In this document: positions 29,976 to 39,967 of the stretch, in pieces
How the letters are laid out: every line of letters begins with the position of its first letter
Position numbering within the stretch: position 1 is the first letter of the stretch
NCBI GenBank assembly: GCA_013215505.1
Contig: JABSQZ010000007.1
Coordinates: forward strand, 186,001 to 250,000
DNA length: 64,000 bases
Source of the DNA: Oceanospirillaceae bacterium
Lineage (GTDB): Bacteria > Pseudomonadota > Gammaproteobacteria > Pseudomonadales > Balneatricaceae
Direction: 5' to 3'
Position numbers and translations under genes: made by a program
Notes under the pieces: model-generated
What the model saw: only the letters and a program-made list of their open reading frames with translations
Told to the model about the DNA's origin: nothing
Database searches by the model: none

Positions 29976-30389
29976 GTGAAAACCGTAACTTTGCTAAAGC
30001 AAATTGCATTGACCGCACTTTTAAGTATTGTATCTTTGGCCACACTGGCACAAGGCGCCAAAGTTATTCCGTTAATCAAACAACAACTAGCGGGGATGAA
30101 TAACAAAGAGGGGCTGATGCTGATGGTCGAATATGGGCCTGGTATGTCTGCTAAAGCACACAGGCATGATGCAAACATTTTTGTCTATGTACTGGAGGGC
30201 TCTGTAACTATGCAACTGGCAGGTAGTGAGCCATTAACATTAGTGGCTGGAGATACGTTTTACGAATCCGAGCAAGATATTCACTTAATATCCGAAAACG
30301 CCAGCAGCAATGAAACTGCCAAGTTCTTGGTGTTCTCAGTGAAAAACAAAAACTTACCTGTAGTCATTCCGATCCAGCAACAGCTGTAA
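29976..30389 (+). CDS. Exported cupin-domain protein
   Basis: The 137-aa protein starts with a signal peptide (lysine-containing N-terminus, hydrophobic ALLSIVSLATLA, likely cut after AQG). The rest is one cupin barrel with metal-binding motif 1 GMSAKAHRHDANIFVYVLEG and motif 2 around AGDTFYESEQDIHLI. Such small periplasmic cupins are of unknown function. GGGAG lies upstream of the start. It follows the AhpD-like gene by 189 bp in the same direction. Confidence 0.85.
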   Translation: MKTVTLLKQIALTALLSIVSLATLAQGAKVIPLIKQQLAGMNNKEGLMLMVEYGPGMSAKAHRHDANIFVYVLEGSVTMQLAGSEPLTLVAGDTFYESEQDIHLISENASSNETAKFLVFSVKNKNLPVVIPIQQQL

Positions 30390-30533
30390 ATGGGCCTATT
30401 AGCCTACAAACAAACCCATTAGCCTGTAGGCCATATTTATGCCCAGATAAGTCACTGACTTAGGACTTATCAATTCGTATGCTCCCTTGTCTCTACAGGC
30501 ATTTCTTTCTCAATTATGAAAGAGCCTTGCCAG

Positions 30534-31007
30534 ATGCAAATTACAGTAAGACGTTTTCACAGTACTGTCGACGCCAGTTTAAGCTTAGTCTCAGTTAACG
30601 GTAAGTTTGTCGCCTTTGGCCTAGAAGACCAATTCAGGCATGCGAAGAAAGCCGCTGAAACACGCATTCCAGCCGAACAATATCGGATAACACTACGCAC
30701 CCAAGGCGACTTTCATCAGCGCTACGGTACTAAATTTCCCGATTTTCACCAGGGGATGTTATGAGTGCGCGATGTTGTCAATTTTGAGTATATATTGATA
30801 CACATAGGTAACACTGAAGCCGATACTGCTGGATGCCTGTTGATTGGCGAAGAGGCCTCTACTGCAGAGGAAATAACAGTTAGTCGCTCAGCTGCGGCTT
30901 ACCAAAAATTATATCTAAAAGTGGTAGCAGCAGCGGCTGCCAAGACCCTTCAAATTGTATATATCGACGAAGGTCAACAACAAACTTATGCATCCCCTTG
31001 GGAGTAA
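30534..31007 (+). pseudogene. DUF5675-family gene interrupted by an in-frame TGA
   Basis: Two adjacent open stretches in one frame together make a complete DUF5675-type protein of about 157 codons. The first ends HQGML and is followed at 30762-30764 by TGA; the second continues VRDVVNFEYILIHIGNTE, the conserved core of the family. The family usually has Trp at the stop position, so a single TGG to TGA change explains the break. No frameshift is present and the second half shows no further decay. The reading begins at the ATG at 30534 (MQITVRRF). It may be a recent pseudogene, a sequencing error or a read-through stop. Confidence 0.8.
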
Positions 31008-31126
31008 GCCAACGTTGCATCCAACAACAAACTCAGCTATCCGCCGCCCCTCCCGCCAAATAGCGACGGATACTATGCAGAAGGCAGGACAACTATTAAG
31101 CTAAGTTGTTATTGGTAAAAATTCAG

Positions 31127-31705
31127 CTAATGCTTTCTGTGGCCAGGATTTTTTTCATAAGCCTTTTCATAAATTTCCATAAGATTTTTTGAGTCCAAAT
31201 CTCCCGTTTCTGAAGTAAACAAAGAATCGCTATCAGCGGGCGTATCGAGTGAGCCCAGTAAATAAAAAGGATCTTCAGTTTGATTAAACTGATAACCTTG
31301 TGGATGATTGCTTGCTGATACCTTGCTGATCGCACAAGAGTGATCAGAAGAATCATTGACGACATAATTTTCCAGGTTGTAAAAAATCACACTACCGTCT
31401 TTTACTTTTCGATAAGTTTGGTCTACTTTTTTATACATATTGAAGTCAGCTCGTTCATCTTTAAGACAATGAGCTTCAACCAATGCCAGCAGATCAATCA
31501 GTACTTTTTTAGTACTTGAATCCGACTCTGGATAATTAGCCGCTATTAATGCATTTTTGAAATTAACCACACTGGGGTATTTTAAAAAGTAAAACAACAA
31601 ATGTTCCGATTTCGAAACACCGGATCTTTTGGCCCTTTTAAAATAGACTTGTTCACAAAAGTCTTGAACAAGCGAGGGGATAGTTTTTTGTTGCAGGGCA
31701 AGCAT
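31127..31705 (-). CDS. Hypothetical protein, 192 aa
   Basis: I do not recognise this protein. It is soluble, with no signal peptide or membrane segment. The N-terminal half is helix-rich and basic; the C-terminal 70 residues are acidic and low in order (SLDTPADSDSLFTSETGDLD). Its ribosome site AGGAG lies inside a small hairpin at 31714-31734. Flanking genes are unrelated, and the low-GC, solitary setting suggests an accessory gene. Confidence 0.6.
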   Translation of the reverse strand: MLALQQKTIPSLVQDFCEQVYFKRAKRSGVSKSEHLLFYFLKYPSVVNFKNALIAANYPESDSSTKKVLIDLLALVEAHCLKDERADFNMYKKVDQTYRKVKDGSVIFYNLENYVVNDSSDHSCAISKVSASNHPQGYQFNQTEDPFYLLGSLDTPADSDSLFTSETGDLDSKNLMEIYEKAYEKNPGHRKH

Positions 31706-31713
31706 AGAACACT

Positions 31714-31734
31714 CCTAGTAGCCAACTGACTAGG
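31714..31734 (-). promoter_or_regulatory. Hairpin overlapping the ribosome site of the 192-aa gene
   Basis: CCTAGT (31714-31719) pairs with ACTAGG (31729-31734). On the minus strand the downstream arm ACTAGG leads directly to AG, so the Shine-Dalgarno AGGAG is half inside the stem. This could limit translation. The stem is only 6 bp. Confidence 0.35.
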
Positions 31735-32065
31735 TTTGGTATTTACTACATCGCTCTACATTAGCAAATGAAGCAATGATGTCAATAATACAGTGTGTAA
31801 AGGCCATCCTGAGAGGAAATTTAGGATATTGTGTTAGAAAAATATGTTTACCCAAAACAGTCTATGATCTGCTATTGCTGATAAATAAAATACGCTTTGC
31901 AAGACAGAGCCGCGAACTTAACTAATAACTGAGACCAGGGTACCCCCAAACTAATTCTTCCTTGTAACACATTTAATCTAAGGGTCTAAATTCTGTTTGG
32001 TGCACGCCCATAGGGCAGTGGATTACTGAAAAACACATAATACCGCTAAGTTTACTGGCTTGTGT
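31735..32065. other. Intergenic region
   Basis: About 330 bp without a gene. It should carry the promoter of the 192-aa gene and the 3' end of the SRAP gene transcript. No clear terminator is seen. Confidence 0.4.
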
Positions 32066-32743
32066 TCAGATACAAAAGCTTGCTGCTATCGCCCTTCTAG
32101 TTGATGGTTTATCAATAGGGGTAATCAACAGAGAGTCTCTAAATTCTGGATCTAACAGCCGGGTGAATTCATCTACAGCACTAAACTCTGGGTCCAACCA
32201 TTTTTCAATAATCTCTTTATCATCAACAGGCAAAAACATCGGCGTCGACTTGGAATGTATCCCCTGCCAGGCGGGGTGAGGCGCTAAAGTAATAATGGAA
32301 CAGGCATGCACTTGCTCTCCGGTATCCCTATTTATCCATTGCCGATACAGCCCCCCCATAGCAAAAGCGCGGTTCTGTGGCGCTATATGATGATAAGTAC
32401 GCTTATTATTAGCCCCCTCCCCCTCCACTATCGCTGTAGCGGGGATAATACAGCGACTTTTACGGTAGGGCACAAAGCCTGCAGCATTGGGGATATTAAG
32501 TTTATCGGAACGGGTATTAAATGAGGTGTATTTGCTGGGTTTTAACTTACTATCTAACAGTAGCCACCAGATAGCGGCCGCCACTGTGCACTGCTTGTCT
32601 TGAACGATCACAATATCGATATCAGCAGCCGGACCGACACCTTTATTCTCTCTGAATAATGGTAACTGCTTTCCCATACCTAAATCTGCTATAAGACTTA
32701 TCGCCTGGGGTGATGTTTTATTAAACTCAAAGAATCCACACAT
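32066..32743 (-). CDS. SRAP-family protein (YedK/HMCES), abasic-site DNA-protein crosslinker
   Basis: SRAP proteins bond covalently to abasic sites in single-stranded DNA through an N-terminal cysteine and so shield the lesion. The 225-aa chain has Cys2 exposed after Met removal (MCGFFEF), the NTRSDKL motif with the conserved Asn, and IIPATAIVEGEG containing the catalytic Glu. A conserved His is in the segment HSKSTPMFLPVD, where the usual HxRMP is altered to HSKSTPMFLP. The length is normal. It is monocistronic; LexA control was looked for and no clear LexA box was seen. Confidence 0.88.
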   Translation of the reverse strand: MCGFFEFNKTSPQAISLIADLGMGKQLPLFRENKGVGPAADIDIVIVQDKQCTVAAAIWWLLLDSKLKPSKYTSFNTRSDKLNIPNAAGFVPYRKSRCIIPATAIVEGEGANNKRTYHHIAPQNRAFAMGGLYRQWINRDTGEQVHACSIITLAPHPAWQGIHSKSTPMFLPVDDKEIIEKWLDPEFSAVDEFTRLLDPEFRDSLLITPIDKPSTRRAIAASFCI

Positions 32744-33007
32744 GCTCAGAGATTAGCACAAATATATCTAAGTGATTAAAAAGAGGCAATAAATGTCTAG
32801 CGAATGCTTTGTCTATTCTCCTCTACTATTGACTGTTGCCGTGATCGACTCTAGAGCGTTGCACAACTCAGATTTTTTACAGGACAGGGCCTAAGGCAAG
32901 TGTGTTTTTACTGGCTCACTACACAGATGCTCCTATGAATAACGATCAATAATTAGGTTAGCCTTTAGGCTTCAAAGCTAACTGTGCACTAAAAATCGGA
33001 GCAATAA

Positions 33008-33436
33008 TCAGCCCATTTTCCAACGGTTTTTAATGTAAAAACCCATCATGGCGGATGCCAGCAATAAAACTAGGGCTAACTGAAAATCGAACAAAGTAAA
33101 AACCCCTATGGATAGCAGCATAGCTAAACTAAACAATAAGCTGTTTTCTTGTTGTGCAATTGCCCAAAGAGACAAAAGGATAGCAACAGCAGCCAATAAA
33201 AAGGCAGTACCTATGGCGATTTGAATAGAGATATCTTCAGTAAGAGAAAAACCAGCCGCCTGCATCGTCTGCTCTGGATATGTGACTGTTGAAAACAGTG
33301 CCAGGATACCCGCAAAGTAAGAGGCCAAGGTTAAATCTGTACCATCATTAAACAGCCAGGAATTGTAAGCCCCCAGGTATAAAATCCCTGCGACTAATGC
33401 GAGAACAACGGCTATTTTTGAAAATTTATTACGCAT
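33008..33436 (-). CDS. Small integral membrane protein, unknown function
   Basis: The 142-aa protein has four predicted membrane helices: near the N-terminus (IAVVLALVAGILYLGAY), around 38-55, around 70-92 and 97-135. The C-terminus is basic (YIKNRWKMG). No known family is recognised. It is a solitary leftward gene. Confidence 0.6.
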   Translation of the reverse strand: MRNKFSKIAVVLALVAGILYLGAYNSWLFNDGTDLTLASYFAGILALFSTVTYPEQTMQAAGFSLTEDISIQIAIGTAFLLAAVAILLSLWAIAQQENSLLFSLAMLLSIGVFTLFDFQLALVLLLASAMMGFYIKNRWKMG

Positions 33437-34462
33437 AATTTATTCACATCCTATGTGATAACACTCTTCATATTATGGAATTAACTTTGCTTGATCGATA
33501 AGAAATACTACTAAGCTGAGATACTACCCTTCTACTTTGGCGGATAAGGCTAGTATTTTGCCATATTCAAGCTTGAGCAGAAATCAGTTTCGGCCTTAAT
33601 GATTACTGATAATTGACACTCCTGTTTACTCTGTTGCAGGCACTTGCTCACATTTATCGGCAAACACTCGCATATGATCACTAGAGTTATAGCAAGTTGC
33701 AGGAGCAATCAAAGGAACTTCTAAGAAGCCCAGTGCAGATCCGGCGGTTGCTCTAGCTCCGGGCCACAGGGCATTCTAAAATTTAAGCATCATGCCCGAG
33801 AATGCTACTTGGGTGCTCTCTAAGCCAACATGGCTTGGCTTACACGAATGCCCTAGCAGTAGGCAACAACCTTGTCAGGCACATGTTTGGGAGCCCTCAA
33901 TGTGTCGCTCAACTTTACCCACACCTCAACGCTTAATGGACCGCAGGGCAGATACCCGGTTTATTCACATGCCCCAAGGTAACCGCAAGTAATTTACCTA
34001 TATCAGTTCAATAGATGTCCATGTGATATGACGATAGACCAATAAAGAAAGGCTACCTTTAACTTGTATTGATTAGTTTTACTCAGCACAACTAGTAAGG
34101 AATTTTTAAATATATGCGGAATTAACTGGGGCTACCGAGAATTTAAGAACTAGTATGATGAAAAATACTAATCTCAACTGATTCCTTGATTCAGGCCCTA
34201 ATGATCACTTAAATAGACTCAAACTTAAAAAATCTATTCAACACATGCAAAAGCAAGCACTCACACACCTTGAACACTCGATAAAACTGTTGTTAAAAAC
34301 ATCAATAGCATTAAGCCTAATAAGATAATTTCGACCAATTCCGAGAAAAGTGCAGATATAATCAGTAAAAATCTCATTTATCTAGACTATGGTCGTAGAT
34401 TAATGCAAACTATCGGCCACTTAAGATTTTGATACTCCTATTTGGTAAAGAGATTATATTTT
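33437..34462. other. One-kilobase intergenic region with a more GC-rich block
   Basis: No credible gene was found on either strand. From about 33720 to 33990 the sequence is less AT-rich than its surroundings and contains short inverted repeats (GGGCAT/ATGCCC at 33769 and 33792, AGCCA/TGGCT around 33823). It could be a gene remnant or a structured RNA; I cannot identify it. The last 300 bp are AT-rich and should include the aroQ promoter. Confidence 0.4.
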
Positions 34463-34918
34463 ATGGCGAAGTGCCTTCTCATCAATGGTCCCAACTTAAA
34501 CCTCCTGGGCACCAGACAGCCCGAGATTTACGGTTCACAGACTCTTGCTGACGTAGAGATAAAACTCACTGATATAGCTAAACTTGCCGGGCATGAATTA
34601 GATTGTTTTCAGAGCAACTCTGAATCTGAGCTAATTGACAGAATTCATCGTGCTAGAACAGATAAGGTCAAATACATCCTAATCAATCCGGCTGCCTATA
34701 CTCATACCAGTATTGCACTGCGCGATGCACTTTTAGGTGTTGAAATTCCCTTCGTGGAAATTCATTTATCTAATATCCATGCACGTGAGAGCTTCAGGCA
34801 CCACTCTTATCTCTCAGATATAGCTCAGGGAGTAATCTGTGGCTTGGGTACCAGTGGCTATGAATACGGATTAGATTTTGCGTTTAAACAGTTAACAAAA
34901 TCTGAAGAAACTAATTAA
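34463..34918 (+). CDS. aroQ: 3-dehydroquinate dehydratase, type II
   Basis: AroQ dehydrates 3-dehydroquinate in the shikimate pathway. The 151-aa protein has the type II signature [20 protein letters not shown] with the catalytic Tyr, [17 protein letters not shown], and the catalytic His in [10 protein letters not shown]. The ATG at 34463 gives the normal N-terminus. It precedes accB and accC, an arrangement common in gammaproteobacteria. Confidence 0.97.
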   Translation: MAKCLLINGPNLNLLGTRQPEIYGSQTLADVEIKLTDIAKLAGHELDCFQSNSESELIDRIHRARTDKVKYILINPAAYTHTSIALRDALLGVEIPFVEIHLSNIHARESFRHHSYLSDIAQGVICGLGTSGYEYGLDFAFKQLTKSEETN

Positions 34919-34981
34919 AACGAGATTAGCGATTATTAACGCTAACCTGAAAACACAATATACTGCAAAGAGATAACAAAC

Positions 34982-35425
34982 ATGGATATTCGTAAAGTTA
35001 AGAAACTGATTGAATTACTAGAAGAATCAGACATCAATGAGATAGAGATAAAAGAAGGTGAAGAATCTGTTCGTATCAGCCGCGGACCCTCAACAGTTCT
35101 AGCTGCTCCTGCGCCATTAGCAGCACCTTTAGCCCCCGTTGCAGCACCTTTAGCCCCAGCTGCACCTGTAGCTGCCGCGCCTGCTGTAGACGCTAATGCT
35201 GTGTTATCTCCTATGGTAGGCACATTCTATCGCTCGCCGTCACCTACAGCACCTAAGTTCATCGAAGTTGGACAGAGCGTTAAAGTTGGCGACCCTATCT
35301 GCATCATCGAAGCGATGAAAATGATGAACCAGATTGAAGCGGATCGCGCAGGTGTAATACAGGCGATCTTAGTAGAAGATGGTCAGCCAGTAGAGTTTGA
35401 TCAACCTCTAGTCACTATCGTTTAA
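34982..35425 (+). CDS. accB: Biotin carboxyl carrier protein of acetyl-CoA carboxylase
   Basis: AccB carries the biotin that shuttles CO2 in malonyl-CoA formation. The 147-aa protein has an N-terminal helical region, an Ala/Pro-rich linker with a repeated APLAPVA unit (about 38-62) and the biotinyl domain with the modified lysine in [12 protein letters not shown]. It is 63 bp after aroQ and 28 bp before accC. Confidence 0.97.
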   Translation: MDIRKVKKLIELLEESDINEIEIKEGEESVRISRGPSTVLAAPAPLAAPLAPVAAPLAPAAPVAAAPAVDANAVLSPMVGTFYRSPSPTAPKFIEVGQSVKVGDPICIIEAMKMMNQIEADRAGVIQAILVEDGQPVEFDQPLVTIV

Positions 35426-35453
35426 CTATAACTAAAGCCAAGGATTAACCCAA

Positions 35454-36794
35454 ATGCTGGATAAAGTTGTTATAGCCAACCGTGGCGAAATTGCCCTTAG
35501 AATACTGAGAGCATGTAAAGAGCTTGGCATCAAAACTGTTGCTATCCACTCAAGTGCCGACCGCGATTTAATGCACGTACGCCAGGCAGACGAAGCCGTT
35601 TGCATCGGCCCTGCATCATCGCTACAGAGCTACCTAAATATTCCCGCTATCATCAGCGCTGCAGAAGTCACTGACGCAACCGGTATTCACCCGGGTTACG
35701 GCTTTCTTGCTGAAAATGCTGATTTTGCCGAACAGGTAGAAAAATCGGGTTTTACCTTCATCGGTCCCAGAGCTGAGACGATTCGCCTGATGGGCGACAA
35801 AGTTTCCGCGATTCAGGCGATGATCAAATCCGGTGTACCTACAGTCCCGGGATCAGATGGCGCACTACCCGATGACCCGGACAAAATCCGCGCTATCGCC
35901 AAACGCATCGGCTACCCGGTAATTATCAAAGCGGCATCAGGTGGTGGCGGACGCGGCATGCGTGTTGTGCACTCAGAAGCTGCGGTAATCAATGCCGTAC
36001 ACGTTACACAAGGCGAAGCCGGAATCGCTTTTGGCGATGAAACAGTCTACATGGAGAAGTTCTTAGAGAACCCACGCCACGTAGAAGTACAAATACTATC
36101 CGACGGCCAGGGCAATGCTATTCACCTCTTCGATCGCGATTGCTCAATGCAACGCCGTCACCAAAAAGTAGTCGAAGAAGCACCAGCACCCGGTATCGAT
36201 CCAGAGGCAAGAGCAGCTGTCTTTAAATCTTGTGTAGATGCCTGTGTAGCCATGAACTACAGCGGCGCCGGTACTTTCGAATTCCTCTACGAAGACGGAC
36301 GTTTCTTCTTTATCGAAATGAATACCCGTGTACAAGTCGAACATCCTGTATCGGAAATGATTACCGGTGTAGACATAGTCAAAGAACAGCTGCTAATAGC
36401 ATCTGGCTACAAACTATCGATCACCCAAGATCAAATCGTAGAGCGCGGACACTCATTTGAATGCCGTATCAACGCCGAAGATGCCAAAACATTCATGCCT
36501 AGCCCAGGAAAAGTAAACCTCTTCCACATCCCAGGTGGCAACGGTGTGCGTGTAGATTCGCACCTATACGCAGGTTATACAGTACCTCCTCACTATGATT
36601 CGCTAGTAGCAAAGCTAATCACTTACGGTGAAGATCGCGCCACAGCATTGAGAAGAATGCAAATTGCACTGGATGAAATGGTGGTAGATGGAATAAAAAC
36701 TAACATCGCATTACATCAAGAGATTATGGCAGACGCTAATTTCCAACAAGGTGGGGTCAATATCCACTATTTGGAGAAGAAGTTAGGGTTGTAA
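35454..36794 (+). CDS. accC: Biotin carboxylase subunit of acetyl-CoA carboxylase
   Basis: AccC is the ATP-dependent enzyme that carboxylates biotin on AccB. The 446-aa protein is full length, with [20 protein letters not shown] at the start, the ATP-grasp glycine loop [34 protein letters not shown] and the active-site ARG segment [19 protein letters not shown] lies upstream of the ATG at 35454. It ends the aroQ-accB-accC unit with a terminator at 36800. Confidence 0.98.
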   Translation: MLDKVVIANRGEIALRILRACKELGIKTVAIHSSADRDLMHVRQADEAVCIGPASSLQSYLNIPAIISAAEVTDATGIHPGYGFLAENADFAEQVEKSGFTFIGPRAETIRLMGDKVSAIQAMIKSGVPTVPGSDGALPDDPDKIRAIAKRIGYPVIIKAASGGGGRGMRVVHSEAAVINAVHVTQGEAGIAFGDETVYMEKFLENPRHVEVQILSDGQGNAIHLFDRDCSMQRRHQKVVEEAPAPGIDPEARAAVFKSCVDACVAMNYSGAGTFEFLYEDGRFFFIEMNTRVQVEHPVSEMITGVDIVKEQLLIASGYKLSITQDQIVERGHSFECRINAEDAKTFMPSPGKVNLFHIPGGNGVRVDSHLYAGYTVPPHYDSLVAKLITYGEDRATALRRMQIALDEMVVDGIKTNIALHQEIMADANFQQGGVNIHYLEKKLGL

Positions 36795-36799
36795 TGTTA

Positions 36800-36822
36800 G
36801 GGCGCTTTATAGCGCCCTTTCT
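36800..36822 (+). terminator. Terminator after accC
   Basis: GGGCGCT pairs with AGCGCCC with a 4-base loop, followed by TTTCT. It lies 6 bases past the accC stop. Confidence 0.85.
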
Positions 36823-37009
36823 ATTCCTACCTTATTGATCAATAATAATAGACCACGAAACTTATGGAATAACACGCGTTAGAAAGATTTCTCACTTATA
36901 AACAACAAACTTCATCCGTACTGTCCCACGCACAAAGACGGTCTCGAGCAACACAACTGGTGTGCCATTAACTCGTCAATATATATCATTTATTATCTAC
37001 GTTAATAAC

Positions 37010-38407
37010 TCAACGGTCATAATCATCATCTAAACGCACAATATCATCTTCGCCTAAATAACTGCCTGATTGCACCTCTATAATTTCTAATGGCACTTTA
37101 CCCGGATTCTCAAGACGATGAATTGTTCCTAATGGTATGTAAGTTGATTCATTTTCGCTCAACAACATTACTTTATCACCACAAGTGATCTTGGCTGTAC
37201 CTGAAACTACAGTCCAATGTTCAGCCCGGTGGTGATGCATCTGCAATGATAGTGAAGCGCCAACATTGACGGTAATTCGCTTCACCTGAAAACGCGGCCC
37301 AGCATCAATACAATCATAATGCCCCCATGGTCTGTAACAAAGACGGTGAGAATGAGCCTCATTGCGCCCTTTCTTTTGTAAAAGATTAACTACTTCTTTT
37401 ACACTTTGGGCAACATTTTTACTAGCCACCATCACCGCATCAGCAGTCTCTACAACAATAATATCTTTTAGACCCAACACCGACACTAAACGATTTTCAC
37501 TGTGAATGTACGAGTCTTTTACATTGTCAATGAGCACATCGCCTTTTAACACGTTACCATCCACATCTTGAACAGTAGATTCCCAGAGAGAAGACCATGA
37601 GCCAACATCACTCCAACCAGCATCCAAAGGCACAACGACCGCTTTAGTGGTTTTTTCCATCATGGCATAATCAACTGAATCAGACGGGCAGTCTTTGAAA
37701 GAACTTTCTTGCAGACGAATAAAATCCAGATCTTTTTCAGAGGAAGAAAACGCGAGCTGACAAGCTTGCAACATCGCTGGTGAATGCTTCTCTAACTCTG
37801 CAAGAAAGGCAGTTGCCTTAAACAAGAACATACCACTGTTCCAATAATGACTACCAGATTCCAGATATTTTTGGGCAGTCAATAAATCAGGCTTTTCAAC
37901 AAAAGCGTTAACGGTACTTACAGAACCTTTATTAGAAGCTTCAATATATCCAAAACCTGTATTTGGTGAAGTCGGCACGATACCAAATGTCACTAACGCG
38001 CCTTTTAAAGCTTGCTCACGCGCACTAATTACCGCACTATGAAACGCTCTCACATCTTTAATGACATGATCAGCCGCCAAAACCAATAACATCGGATCAT
38101 CATTCGACTGTAATGCTTGTAAAGCCGATATTGCTATAGCCGGCGCTGTATTACGACCAAATGGCTCAAGAACAATATCAGCATTATCCACACCTAAAGC
38201 CTGCAGCTGTTCCGCTACCATAAAACGATGCTCTTGATTACAGATAACAATAGGATCTTGCAGCCCCTCTAAACCGTCTAATCGGATTAAGGTATCTTGA
38301 AATAAAGTGTTATCACCAAAAAGATTTAAAAACTGTTTTGGTTTATCCTTTCTAGAAAGAGGCCAAAGACGGGAACCGCTACCACCAGATAAAATTACAG
38401 GGATCAA
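37010..38407 (-). CDS. manC: Mannose-1-phosphate guanylyltransferase / mannose-6-phosphate isomerase
   Basis: This bifunctional enzyme supplies GDP-mannose. The 465-aa protein has the N-terminal nucleotidyltransferase with GGSGSRLWPLSRKDKPKQF and FVEKPD, and a C-terminal cupin isomerase domain with HHHRAEHWTVVSG and the metal ligands. It starts with TTG at 38407, supported by GGAGAA 7 bases upstream. It is the last gene of the polysaccharide locus and would feed the gmd-like gene at 43431 and fcl at 63227. Confidence 0.96.
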   Translation of the reverse strand: MIPVILSGGSGSRLWPLSRKDKPKQFLNLFGDNTLFQDTLIRLDGLEGLQDPIVICNQEHRFMVAEQLQALGVDNADIVLEPFGRNTAPAIAISALQALQSNDDPMLLVLAADHVIKDVRAFHSAVISAREQALKGALVTFGIVPTSPNTGFGYIEASNKGSVSTVNAFVEKPDLLTAQKYLESGSHYWNSGMFLFKATAFLAELEKHSPAMLQACQLAFSSSEKDLDFIRLQESSFKDCPSDSVDYAMMEKTTKAVVVPLDAGWSDVGSWSSLWESTVQDVDGNVLKGDVLIDNVKDSYIHSENRLVSVLGLKDIIVVETADAVMVASKNVAQSVKEVVNLLQKKGRNEAHSHRLCYRPWGHYDCIDAGPRFQVKRITVNVGASLSLQMHHHRAEHWTVVSGTAKITCGDKVMLLSENESTYIPLGTIHRLENPGKVPLEIIEVQSGSYLGEDDIVRLDDDYDR

Positions 38408-38442
38408 TTTATCTTCTCCATGTTTTAAAATACGCTAATCTA

Positions 38443-39003
38443 TTAATGGGATACGCTATCTTTTGTTATTACCTTAATAAAGGTAAGAAAAATTATTTTG
38501 ATATCTATCGACAAGCTATGATTGTTTAAATACTCAACATCCAAAGCAACCTTTTTAGGTATAGGTAACTCATCACGTCCGTTAACTTGTGCCCAACCAG
38601 TCAATCCAGGAACTAAGGTATGCACACTATTTTCAGTGCGTAATGCTATCAAGTCATCTTGATTAAATAATGCAGGCCGTGGCCCCACAAAACTCATATC
38701 ACCCATAAATATTGACCATAATTGAGGCAGCTCATCTAAGCTCGATTTACGCAAAAAACCACCTACGGGCGTTAAAACGCTATCCGGATCTACCAATAAA
38801 TGCGTAGCGACTGAAGGCGTACCTATCTTCATACTCCTAAATTTGGGCATTTTGAAAATAATATTATTTTTCCCGACGCGATCAGACCAATATAAAACGG
38901 GCCCTTTTGATGACAGTTTAACTAATATTGCAGTGGCAATAATTGGGATAATTAGAATACTTATCGCTATAAGCACCAGAACCAGATCAAAGAGTCTTTT
39001 CAT
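38443..39003 (-). CDS. Small phosphoglycosyl transferase (PglC/WbaP C-terminal type)
   Basis: This enzyme moves a phosphosugar to undecaprenyl phosphate to begin repeat-unit synthesis. At 186 aa it is the minimal monotopic form: one re-entrant hydrophobic helix (LVLVLIAISILIIPIIATAI) followed by the catalytic domain with KFRSM, the Asp-Glu dyad in RKSSLDELPQL and FVGPRPAL. The start overlaps the end of the epimerase gene by 17 bp, so the two are probably made together, as in WbpV-WbpL-like pairs. Confidence 0.93.
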   Translation of the reverse strand: MKRLFDLVLVLIAISILIIPIIATAILVKLSSKGPVLYWSDRVGKNNIIFKMPKFRSMKIGTPSVATHLLVDPDSVLTPVGGFLRKSSLDELPQLWSIFMGDMSFVGPRPALFNQDDLIALRTENSVHTLVPGLTGWAQVNGRDELPIPKKVALDVEYLNNHSLSIDIKIIFLTFIKVITKDSVSH

Positions 39004-39967
39004 TTTTTAAATATGCATCCGCTGTTTTTTTCAATTGCTCATCCATAGTGATAACGGGTTTCCATTCCAACAAATCGGACGCTTTAGAACTATCAATTTG
39101 TAAAGATTCAAACAAACGATTAGCTACATCTTTTTTACCTATTAAATAAGCAGCTAGGACCATAAAACTTACAGGCACAGGCAACAGCCTTGATGTTAAT
39201 CCGAATGCCTTTGACACTTTTCTCAGTAGCTCTGTCGTGGACACATCCTCACTGTCCGATATCAGGAAAAGCTGATTGGCCGCTGCGTGATGATCAGTAC
39301 AATGAATAATAAAACTGACTAAATTATCTAAAGAAATCAAAGATCGAGCATTATAAATACTGCCAAATGGAAGAGGTATGCCTATATTAATCCATTTTAA
39401 TAGGCTTGAAAAATTCCCAGGTGCACTTGGGCCATACACCAATGGCGGACGGATAATGACAATTTCAATAGCTGATTCTTTAGCCAAATCCAATAAACCT
39501 TGCTCGGCTTCATACTTAGACATCGCATAATTGTTATGAGGAGCTGGCGTAGCCTTTTCTGTAAATGGGCTATTGCTAGCATTGCCATTCACACCGATGG
39601 TACTTATATAGACAAACCGTTTAACATCAGCATTAACAGCCGCTTTCGCCAATGCCAATGTCGCATCCCTATTTTCAGATCGAAACTTGACGAGAGGATC
39701 ACTAGAGTGATCAACCATTACATGAACACGTGCAGCCAAATGAACAACAACATCGATATCCCGGAGTGTCTGCTCTAACTTACCGTTAAATGGTTGGTTT
39801 ATAGAAGACCATGTATTCAAATCGCCAGCAACGACTTGTAAAACGTCACTTGGCAATAATAAAGATAACTTACGTACGGCAGCCGTTAAATCATGTCTAG
39901 CGTCAAGCAAACCATCAACAAGAGCACGCCCGACAAAACCTGTGGCACCTGTTACTAATATTTTCAT
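38987..39967 (-). CDS. NAD-dependent epimerase/dehydratase, nucleotide-sugar 4-reductase-like
   Basis: The 326-aa SDR protein has the Rossmann motif VTGATGFVGRAL, the catalytic Ser/Thr in YISTIGVNG and YxxxK in NNYAMSKYEAE. It resembles WbpV/WreQ-type enzymes that reduce or epimerise UDP-4-keto-6-deoxy-HexNAc for the initiating sugar. This inference is strengthened by the overlapping phosphoglycosyl transferase. Its start overlaps the preceding glycosyltransferase stop by 4 bases. The exact substrate is uncertain. Confidence 0.85.
   Translation of the reverse strand: MKILVTGATGFVGRALVDGLLDARHDLTAAVRKLSLLLPSDVLQVVAGDLNTWSSINQPFNGKLEQTLRDIDVVVHLAARVHVMVDHSSDPLVKFRSENRDATLALAKAAVNADVKRFVYISTIGVNGNASNSPFTEKATPAPHNNYAMSKYEAEQGLLDLAKESAIEIVIIRPPLVYGPSAPGNFSSLLKWINIGIPLPFGSIYNARSLISLDNLVSFIIHCTDHHAAANQLFLISDSEDVSTTELLRKVSKAFGLTSRLLPVPVSFMVLAAYLIGKKDVANRLFESLQIDSSKASDLLEWKPVITMDEQLKKTADAYLKNEKTL

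Noticed and set aside
33792-33992. 66-aa open frame on the plus strand before aroQ
   Set aside because: No ribosome site and no protein-like pattern; it overlaps short inverted repeats.
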